Positions 56,732 to 64,000 of a stretch of DNA of 64,000 bases are shown here, piece after piece. The notes beneath the pieces are model-generated. The model was not told the DNA's origin and did no database searches. It was given only the letters and a program-made list of their open reading frames with translations. The stretch's first letter is position 1; the number at the start of each line of letters is the position of its first letter. The DNA comes from Dendrolimus kikuchii (Eukaryota; Arthropoda; Insecta; Lepidoptera; Lasiocampidae): positions 7,065,501-7,129,500 of the forward strand of contig CM034412.1 of NCBI GenBank assembly GCA_019925095.2, in the 5' to 3' direction. The translations under genes and the position numbers were made by a program.

Positions 56732-57254
56732 CTCCATTGTCAGCATTGTTCGCCTCGAAGGTTTTGCTCGTCATGTGGAAAAGAGCATCCAGAGGTGTGT
56801 GAGGAGCATTCGATCCTTGCTGTGGTGCTCTTCGTGGCTCCGAACAGCAATCCGACGCAGAAGATGACCGTTCTGAAGCCGAATCGCAGCATTCAGCTGG
56901 AGCCATTTCTCTCGGCCTCAGCAGACCTAGTGCCGCGAGCCTCCATCTCTCTCCGTCCAATAAAGCCGCACCGGCAAGTCTCTGCAACCGCTGCAATCTT
57001 TCAAACCCTGACGCGTCCCACGGACGAACTATACGCGGCGGTGTACGCGGACTGTGAGATAGAATGTCCAGAATTGAAAAACTTTTGACGCCTTCCCCAC
57101 GTCTCTCTTCCACTGGCTCCGAGGCCATCTTCAATCGCTTGAGAGGCCTGAAATAGTCTTGGGGCGACGGCGACCGCGACGGCGCCGGCGACGGTCGCCC
57201 GACACTAATATCGTCTTCAGAACAGCTGTGTCCGGACATGGACTCCTCCTCCAT
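56732..57254 (-). CDS. lb: ladybird (Lbx-family) homeobox protein, first coding exon (partial gene)
   Basis: This exon encodes the N-terminal 174 residues of a ladybird/Lbx-type NK-class transcription factor, a nuclear DNA-binding regulator of muscle, heart and neural fates in insects. The start is the first in-frame ATG. A stop lies ten codons upstream of it in the same frame, and the context (ACA before ATG, G after) is favourable. Visible parts are an acidic Ser-rich N-terminus, an SP-rich stretch (about residues 20-31), a basic RPLKRLK (36-42), an EH1 Groucho-binding motif FSILDILSH (59-67), a Leu/Arg-rich segment, a Ser/Cys-rich low-complexity run, and TPLDALFHMTSKTFE (153-167), which matches the motif preceding the homeodomain linker in Lbx proteins. 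The exon ends at AG|GTAAGT after the first base of a codon (phase 1). The homeodomain must be in a later exon, and none is recognisable at lower coordinates. Family assignment is confident. Whether this is lbe-like or lbl-like cannot be told from this exon. Confidence 0.86.
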
Positions 57255-57600
57255 TGTTCGATTCACAGATCCATCACACAACAGTCACAAGATATAACGA
57301 AACGTTCCGCTGGTTTATGTTTATCTCACAAGACACTGAGCGAACGCGGGATACGGCTGACAGGTCGACGCTCCTCGGTCAACTGACGTGACGTGTGGCA
57401 GCCCTGGCGCGGGCGGTGATATGGGGCGTGACTAGTTAACCGGCAGCCAATCAGAACGGTTTGTTTTATTATTGGTGAGCGGCGATTGGTCCGGGAGAGA
57501 GCGCTAGGCGCGTCAGGTTGTCACATTCGACGCTCCAATAAAACTCCTTAATCCGGCCCTGGATTGGGGGGCCAGATTCGTGGTGTGATTAATTTAGCTG
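57255..57600 (-). promoter_or_regulatory. CpG-rich 5' leader and promoter region of ladybird
   Basis: A GC- and CpG-rich block directly upstream of the ladybird start codon, in contrast to the AT-rich surroundings. It holds CCAAT motifs in one or other orientation at 57447, 57471, 57485, 57535 and 57563, and two overlapping CRE-like TGACGTG repeats at 57384-57395. A TCAGTG (initiator-like, minus strand) lies near 57333-57339. No clear TATA box is visible. Position and composition support a promoter plus 5' UTR. The transcription start site is not determined. Confidence 0.6.
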
Positions 57601-59280
57601 CGGCAGGGAGTCACGGGGGTTAGATGCGTGGGACGAGGGGGGGCGGCGGTTGTCGTTTAATTACCGTAATGAAGACGCGAGTCTAACTACTGGATCCATT
57701 ATTCAGCGTCGATAAGGCCGACGTTTGTCACTGAAGAAATTACCACTTTCCTTCATTCATACTTCATCGTTTAATTGTCCTTGTCCATTCCGAGTTGCTA
57801 TTGGAATTATAAACTGATTATTGATGAGAAATAAACATGTAGGTACCGCATGTTTTGTTTCCCATGTTTGGACTGGTAGGAAAATGTCTTCGGCTAAAAT
57901 GCCGAGCTGAGTTTAATGGATTTTTAATTTACAACAATGTGGTTTATGGAAAATACAAAAATGTAAGTTATAGATACAGGTTTTTCTTTTGGGAGTTTGG
58001 TTGGAAATTACTACGTAAAAGTAAGTAAGTTTAAAACTTTCATCATTAAGCTACCTACCTACTGCCTTAGTTATAATTACTGCTCAAACGTTAATTAATA
58101 TTACTTGTCGAATGTCAATAATTTTAAACAAAACTTCCGAAAGTAAACTCAAAAGAAGTTAATCTACATTTTAACATGACTAATGTAGTATAAAAAAAGT
58201 AAGCGAGTTTTTTAATCATTTATTTTGCGCTTTTTATGTCGGCATTAGGTATTATGGTATTTTTCTTCCATGGTATTATGCAAGCGTCATTAAATTTTAC
58301 TTACGCAATAGGTATTAAAAATAAAATGTGGCAAGTGAGTAGCAGACTATGAATTATGATGGGTTCCGTAAAAGTGGCAAACCCTTAGTGTTGTCGTTGT
58401 TTGGAATAGAACTACAAAAATATTTAATCAAAAATAAATCAATTTAATGTCAAAAACTACTTAATGTATAACAATATAATAATAATCAATTCATTTTCTT
58501 TGTCCTTTTGTAACTTTAAAATCTTAAATATTTTCAAAATTTTCCCATTGTTATAATAAAAGTTATAGGGACGACGATAGAGTTCTTATGACTTTGAAAG
58601 CGAATTTTTCGCCACCTAATTGATTTAAATATAAAAGTCGTTACGAAACATCCTTATAATTTTTTAAGATTTAGCTAGTCAAGGGTCACCGCTCTAACAT
58701 TTATATACATCTCTATGTTTATATTCTTTTTTGGCGATTTCACTACAATTTTTTTTTTATTCTTTCTCCGTTCCGTCATAGAGAAATACACTTATATCGA
58801 CGTCATAAATCTAATAAATTCCCTAAAAAAGACTGGTGATAATAGACGAACTGGATACAATATTTTACAAGGGTTCCGCTTTTTTCTAAAATCGTTACGG
58901 AAACGTAAAAATACATTACAATTGAACAATTTGTAGCTATTATGATTGAATGAATGAATATTTTTATTGTTCATCATAATATCAAAACTAGATGGGTAAT
59001 TATATAACATTGTATACCTAATTACTATTACTACCTACTTACTGAAGAAGTCTTTTATAATGGAAAACTGAGGCCAAAACGTATTTTATACTTTATTATA
59101 TTAATATATTTGCTTTATATTCACTTAACGTATTATGATATGGAATGAAAAATACAATAATGTGGGAAATATATATACTAAAATAATAATAGATATTTAC
59201 ATAATATTAGGTAAGTATAATTAAGAATTATTATTTTTGTACAAGTTTATCATCTACCAATATATTACATTAATTCCAGA
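57600..59280. other. Upstream region of ladybird, no recognised gene
   Basis: 57600-57720 is still GC-rich (GGGGGGGCGGCGG near 57638) and may belong to the promoter. The rest is AT-rich with no supportable feature. Confidence 0.4.
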
Positions 59281-59306
59281 ACGATACATTTAACATTTTA
59301 ACTTAC

Positions 59307-59357
59307 CTCATCATCATCATCATCCGAGCGTTAATTCCCGGTTGCGTTCGGAGCGTT
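59307..59357 (-). mobile_element. Tiny 5'-truncated LINE insertion with 16-bp duplication
   Basis: ACATTTTAACTTACCT occurs at about 59293-59308 and again at 59359-59374, bounding about 50 bp that reads, on the minus strand, AACGCTCCGAACGCAACCGG ... then (ATG)n. The (ATG)n end suggests an RTE-like 3' tail in minus orientation. Confidence 0.75.
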
Positions 59358-59377
59358 TTACATTTTAACTTACCTAT

Positions 59378-59382
<5 letters not shown>

Positions 59383-59443
<61 letters not shown>

Positions 59444-59445
59444 AT
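59383..59445. repeat. Microsatellite: (TA)n then (TG)n
   Basis: AT repeat to about 59425 followed by GT repeat to about 59443. Confidence 0.92.
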
Positions 59446-59565
59446 ATGAATGTCAAAGAAGCAAGTGAGTTGTTTAAGAACGGGCCTAAATGGCGCTCTG
59501 TTGTTCGTGCCTACCCCGCAAGGGAACCGGCGTGAAGTTATGTATGTATGTGTGTATATATGTAT
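59446..59565 (+). mobile_element. LINE L-A terminal fragment ending in TATG repeats
   Basis: Encodes NVKEASELFKNGPKWRSVVR and AYPAREPA, then GTGAAGTTATGTATGTATGT. It lies directly behind the TA/TG microsatellite, as at 12720. Confidence 0.72.
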
Positions 59566-59884
59566 AGGCTATATATATATTTTTTTTTTTAAATAAAAGT
59601 CCCTTGAAAATAAAGAGAAAAAAAACAACTATAAAACTCTTTTTGTTTATGTTCCGCTGAATTAAAAAGATAAACTACAGTTTCTTATTATTGTTAGGGT
59701 AAGAATTCGTTATAGAAAATTTCTAACCCTGTTGAATTATCATATCCGTTTGTCTATCTTTTATCTCTTGTCGTACGTAACAGTTATTTTTCGTCAAACT
59801 ATTAAATCTCTATGGATGAATTATAACAGAACAGTGTATTCTATACCACCTATTGATATATTTGAATTGAATATAAAAGTTATT

Positions 59885-60062
59885 TAAATACGTTATCTGT
59901 CAATATTTAAAATCATTAACAATGTCGCATCTCAAATTATGTAACTCATCGCCATTTTTCTTTTGTCATATAAAAGAGGTAATAAAGTTGAAAAAAGAAA
60001 CCCATCGCCATATCTGTGTTAAATTGCCTAAATCTTTAACACTAATGCAGATGAATACCCTA
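59885..60062 (+). mobile_element. TIR element M-1, partial copy
   Basis: TACGTTATCTGTCAATATTT, ATGTCGCATCTCAAATTATG, AACCCATCGCCATATCTG and ACACTAATGCAGATGAA follow 16545-16655. Confidence 0.6.
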
Positions 60063-60064
60063 TC

Positions 60065-60215
60065 TTTAATACATACATATATATTATGACGCTTGTTTCC
60101 CATAGGGGTAGGCAGAGATGATAGCTCTTCACTTACTACGGTCATGACGTACAGTCAACCAAGTTCCTCCTTTGCTTTGAACGGCTCATAAAGTTTCGAT
60201 ATCCACGCGCACACT
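60065..60215 (+). repeat. Retroelement tail (CATAGGGGTAGGCAGAG type)
   Basis: ACATACATATATATTATGAC, GTTTCCCATAGGGGTAGGCA GAGATGA. A common LINE-end phrase in moth genomes to my knowledge. No second copy in the window. Confidence 0.4.
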
Positions 60216-60219
60216 CTCA

Positions 60220-61565
60220 AATTGCATATACACTAATCAGGACGTTTCTGAAATGTTTAAACTAAAGAAAACAATTACTCCTGTTTAGATGCAATATGCA
60301 CTTTTCCGCTTCACGACGCCCTTATTCTTTTGTATTCTGCTTTCGTTTTATTTACGGACTTCGATTTTATTGCCTCCTTAGAAATAATTTAAAAATAAGG
60401 AATAAAGAAACTAAAATAAACTTTTAAAAAATTAATTAAAAACTAAAAATAAACTAAGTTACAAATAGTGCAAGCGATTATTTCTAAAAAGGAAATATTT
60501 GCAACGAATAAATTTAAAATTTGCCACCTTGTAAAACCCAAAAGAGTTAACAATAAAGCCACGCCCCTTGAAAATAATGTTTTACTTGTTTGCATGTCAT
60601 TGAATTGTTACCGAAAGTTTTTGCCAGTCGATTTTAGCCTTATGGGTGATGCACCGCCGCTTTGGTTGATTGTACAATTTATGCTTCATCTACATTAATT
60701 AGTTCTTTCGTACATACACGCTTGTTATAGATGATTTTACCTGGCTATTATTTAGAACATTTGCGAGTTGATCGTGGTAAGTACGTCGTGGTCTACTACA
60801 GCACCTACTCTACCATCCACACTGTTTTTATACACTTGTTTTGTACATATACTATTATCTACACCTTTTACTATAATCTACTTAATTATGTATATGTGTG
60901 CGGAATCTGTAGGAAAAAAAACCCGGATATTCCGTACACAGGAAGCCGCTGAAGATAATAATGTCATTTTATTGCCTTCAGTTGATGTGTAAATGTTTGA
61001 CGAATAATATTAAATACATATATTATTTAGATAGGCTCACCCAAACCCTCGTTGACTAATAATCCGCCTTGGTTTTAGAATAAGACGTCATACATGCACG
61101 GAAATTGAAAACCCATTAAACAATCATTCAAACCATAGCACTCACTTTTCAGGGCGGCCGCCATTTAATTTGTTTCAACAAGTGCAGTGACACTTGCCAA
61201 AAATCTTATCATTTCTCACATGTCTGTCTTTTTAACACCACAAACAAATCCGAGGAAAAAATGGTGACATCTTCCCAAGTCCCAAGGCAAAATTGGGAGT
61301 ACAAATACAGATACCTATACATACATACAATTATAAAAAAAGGAGAAGGAATATGTATATATCAAGAATGTGTATTGTGGTTTGAACAAGATATAGCGGT
61401 ATCATGACTTGAAAACCATAGTTCAACATTAAATAATAAACAATTTATATCTATAGTAGTTTTTTTTATTTTTTGTTTCTTCTTTATTTGTATTTAATTA
61501 CGATTGAATTAGTTTCCATTTAGTTCAACAACCAAATATTATTTAATTTTTCTTTTAAAGTCTCC
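60220..61565. other. No recognised gene
   Basis: AT-rich. The open frames at 60468-60698 and 60731-60992 have no recognisable domain. Confidence 0.4.
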
Positions 61566-61569
61566 TTAG

Positions 61570-61692
61570 ACACCGGGTTGCCTGGAAGAGTTCGCTATAA
61601 GCGATAAGGCCGCCCATTGTTCTATTCATATTAAATTATCTAGGTTTAAATTATAATGAACAATAAAGAGTTTTCATTCATTCATTCATCTA
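61570..61692 (+). mobile_element. Rep-4 LINE tail ending in (ATTC)n
   Basis: CACCGGGTTGCCTGGAAGAG, GCGATAAGGCCGCCCATTG and GAACAATAAAGAGTTTTCAT then TCATTCATTCATC. Closest to the copy at 7559. Confidence 0.72.
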
Positions 61693-61694
61693 CA

Positions 61695-62330
61695 TTAATT
61701 AATAATACCCTAAAACTATTGTTGTCTTTTACACAATACCAAACATTTTTTGAAAAAAGAACCCCACAGTAAAACATCACAATAAAAATGGCCGCCAAAA
61801 ATTCAAAATATCTTATTACGTTCATATTTATGTATAATGAATAAAATATGTATTATAATTAGCTTAATTGAAGCGCTAATTACTTTAACCGACTAAAAGA
61901 TCTCACCATGAAACTTTTAATTACTTATTTAAGTAGTCATAAAGATTTGCTGCTAATAAGTTTATTGCGCGGCCTTTTCGCTTTTAAAGTGAACACGTCG
62001 CACTTTGAAAAATTAAAGTAAAATAAATTTACTCTAATTCAATTTGAGTATAATTGTAAGATAAGAATCAACATTTAGGCTAAACCAGTTATATTTAAAA
62101 AAGGTAAGCCGGATCGGAAATGTGCTATGTATAAAATGTATTTGAATTCGACAGACCTGTATTGTAATTTTTCTTCTAGTACTATGGTTTCCTGCAACTA
62201 GGAAAATTTTGCTTCAATATCCTGCTGCGAAAACTATCAACTTCTGGAATGACAATTTGTTTTAATTTATTTAGGTATAATTATGAAAACTAAACAGATA
62301 CATTAAGTACCTATTTTACTAACTGGCATG
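61695..62330. other. No recognised gene
   Basis: AT-rich, nothing supportable. Confidence 0.4.
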
Positions 62331-62359
62331 CTTATTGAACTGAAATATTTAAAAACAGC

Positions 62360-62955
62360 GGCCCGGCCCGGATTCGCACGAGTGGACATTTAGTAGTTTT
62401 ACTAGGGATTCCTATTGTTTTTTCTAGAAATAAATATAGCCTATGTTACTCAGGGATAATGTAGCATTTTTATGGGGACCGCGGGGGGCCTTTAGCTTGC
62501 TAGGAGAGCAAAGGACCTTCTACCCCCGCACAAAGAAATGGGGTGTGTTCTCCCAGGGCACACTCCAGGCACTTTATTGCGCTGGATCGGCTGGGCGTAA
62601 CTATGTTCTAAATCTCAGCCTTTCCAACACAAACAAAAGCGCAGGGTCGACAAGGAGGAGGGGGTTTTTAGTGGGTATTGGGGTTGCTCGCTCGTGCAGC
62701 AACGCTCGGAGTCTTCCACACTATTCTGTGACGTCGATCGCGGACGGAGCACTGCCAAGAGCATACTATTGCTGCAGTGTTATCGCCCCCGACCGACGCG
62801 TGTCGTTTCCCTAGCAACGGCCCAGTTTGTGCGTAAATCGGTTAGACATTTTCCCTCGCCTCAAAAAAAAAAAGCATTCTTATGGGGAAAGAATTTTTGA
62901 AATCGGTTCAGTACTTTTTGAATTTATTTGTTTATAATATTAGTGTAGATTAATA
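62360..62955 (+). mobile_element. Retroelement tail (GTTACTCAGGGATAATGTAGC type), split by a GC-rich insertion
   Basis: TTTTTCTAGAAATAAATATA GCC and CTATGTTACTCAGGGATAAT before, then AAGAATTTTTGAAATCGGTT CAGTACTTTTTGAA and TATAATATTAGTGTAGAT after the insertion, form one continuous old repeat. Confidence 0.7.
62479..62873 (+). mobile_element. GC-rich, 5'-truncated non-LTR retroelement insertion (395 bp)
   Basis: Bounded by a 15-bp duplication with one mismatch, GCATTTTTATGGGGA (62464-62478) and GCATTCTTATGGGGA (62874-62888). Ends in an A-run at 62863-62873. Contains GGGGGTTTTTAGTGGGTATT, related to the 37303 insertion. Confidence 0.88.
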
Positions 62956-62994
62956 CAAACAAGTTATATTGTATTTTCTTAAAATCCTTTAAGA

Positions 62995-63225
62995 CTGTCT
63001 TTTCTTTCACTTTCTTCCAATTCTGGTTTCCGCACAACATGTCTTTTGGTTCCATTTTCCTCTATTCTTACATACGTCCTCTATTACACCACAAATCATC
63101 ATGTCATCCTTCACACACTCCATCTATTTCTTTTTGGTCTACCTGTACATTTGTACCTATCAATCTTGCAGTTTAACATTTTTTTCGTAGTATGACTTTC
63201 ATCCCTCCTCATTGTATATGTATAA
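62995..63225 (-). mobile_element. LINE L-B C-terminal fragment
   Basis: CCTCTATTCTTACATACGTC, TCCTTCACACACTCCATCTA and ATGACTTTCATCCCTCCTCA TTG match 17822-18126. Confidence 0.65.
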
Positions 63226-63239
63226 TCTCTTAAAACTAA

Positions 63240-63400
63240 GTAGAATACTGAGCCTAAGTATATAAGCCATCAAAGGCAATAGGTAAGGCTTCCAGGAAGA
63301 TTTGTTACCTCGCTGGATTGCTATATAGACTCCTTCTCCGCTGTTTGATCGATCTTTGCAGAGACTCAAGGTCTCAGGACCCATCGGTCAAACAATCCCA
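63240..63400 (-). repeat. Rep-8 fragment
   Basis: GATCGATCTTTGCAGAGACT and CAAGGTCTCAGGACCCATC are reverse relatives of the phrases at 55560. Confidence 0.45.
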
Positions 63401-63591
63401 ACAGTAAACGGGACAAATAAATAATTTTCATCGAGGGTCATACATTTGCGCTGTTTAAGTAATTCAGCTGATCTGATCTAGCCGTCATTACTAAATGGGA
63501 TGCGGCCAACGTGTTTACGCCAGGTAATTAGTGTCATTCAACAACACAATTCTAGTTTTATATTTTCCGTAATTTCCGTAATTCTACTCGT

Positions 63592-63888
63592 GTAGGAACG
63601 GAGAAAGAATACTACTTCCTGCGGCCAGGCATCCTGTCGTAAGAGGCAACAAAACAACCCATAGCAAGGTCAAGCCATGCCCGTCGGGATGGCTACCACT
63701 CCTGATCTAGACCTTGCCGCCATAACAACCTTGAGCTGTAGTCCGGCATTAGTGGCCAGGTTCCAGTCTCATCTACGAGTCCGGCAGTAGTACTTTTAGT
63801 ACTGCAAATGTTCATAGGCGGAGGTGACCACTTTCCAACACAATTGGGCCGTTAGCCTGTCTGCTGTGTTCCAGCAATAAAAAAACAC
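63592..63888 (+). mobile_element. Rep-1 copy with 5' extension, diverged
   Basis: GTGTAGGAACGGAGAAAGAA, ATCCTGTCGTAAGAGGCAAC, TAGTCCGGCATTAGTGGCCA and TGTTCCAGCAATAAAAAAAC. Confidence 0.78.
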
Positions 63889-64000
63889 TTTTGCGGGGGT
63901 GGTGCCAAACTGATGTGGCAAATCCAAACAAGTGTTCTCAAGGGGATTTCCCTGGATAAAGAAAGGCCCTAGACTATTGAATCTAGTACATAACAACGCC

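Noticed and set aside
57255..57281. Start of ladybird at the upstream TTG
   Set aside because: TTG is not a likely eukaryotic start, and an in-frame ATG in good context lies 27 bases downstream.
56795..57386. Plus-strand open frames opposite ladybird exon 1
   Set aside because: Antisense shadows of the GC-rich ladybird coding exon and its leader.
62443..62900. Open frame of 123 codons
   Set aside because: It crosses the boundary of the GC-rich retro-insertion, so it is a chance fusion of old repeat and insertion.

Overview
The window reads as AT-rich intronic or intergenic DNA from an insect nuclear genome, most likely a moth or butterfly. That is an inference. It rests on one ladybird-type NK homeobox exon and on many interspersed repeats of kinds that I associate with Lepidoptera: Jockey-type LINE ends, small tRNA-derived SINEs, short TIR elements and the 'GACTTCGTCCGCG' type of retroelement tail. 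No prokaryotic gene, rRNA, functional tRNA gene or CRISPR array is visible.

The only protein-coding exon I can defend lies on the minus strand at 56732-57254. It encodes the N-terminal half of a ladybird (Lbx-family) transcription factor. It carries an EH1 repression motif and the 'ALF-MTSKTF' motif that sits just before the homeodomain linker in this family, and it ends at a strong AG|GTAAGT donor. A CpG-rich promoter-like block with several CCAAT boxes lies directly upstream (57255-57600). No homeobox exon is recognisable anywhere to the left. Either the first intron is longer than 56 kb and fills most of the window, or the next exon escaped me.

The rest is a mosaic of transposon debris. 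At 1-10 kb there are a long hairpin, a LINE C-terminal pseudogene and several repeat tails. At 10-17 kb there are a ~100-bp minisatellite, a 138-bp CA tract, several inverted-repeat elements and two CpG-rich islands that look like regulatory DNA. At 17-30 kb there are nested LINEs, a repeat fused to a LINE that shares its 3' tail, and two solo LTRs of one family with clean 4-bp target duplications, one of them sitting inside another repeat. At 31-46 kb there are a promoter-like block near 33.4 kb, a GC-rich retro-insertion with a 15-bp duplication, an element with TTAA ends, three near-perfect hairpins and a 330-bp inverted repeat pair. At 49-55 kb there are more LINE ends, including an RNase H C-terminus, and a tandem duplication. 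At 57-64 kb there are microsatellite-linked LINE tails, a tiny LINE insertion with a 16-bp duplication, and a second GC-rich retro-insertion nested in an older repeat.

I see no new enzymatic or defence system. The most interesting material is structural: long palindromes with very short loops, readable nested insertion histories, and candidate cis-regulatory islands in what may be a giant intron of a developmental gene. Coordinates of repeat edges are approximate unless target duplications are quoted.
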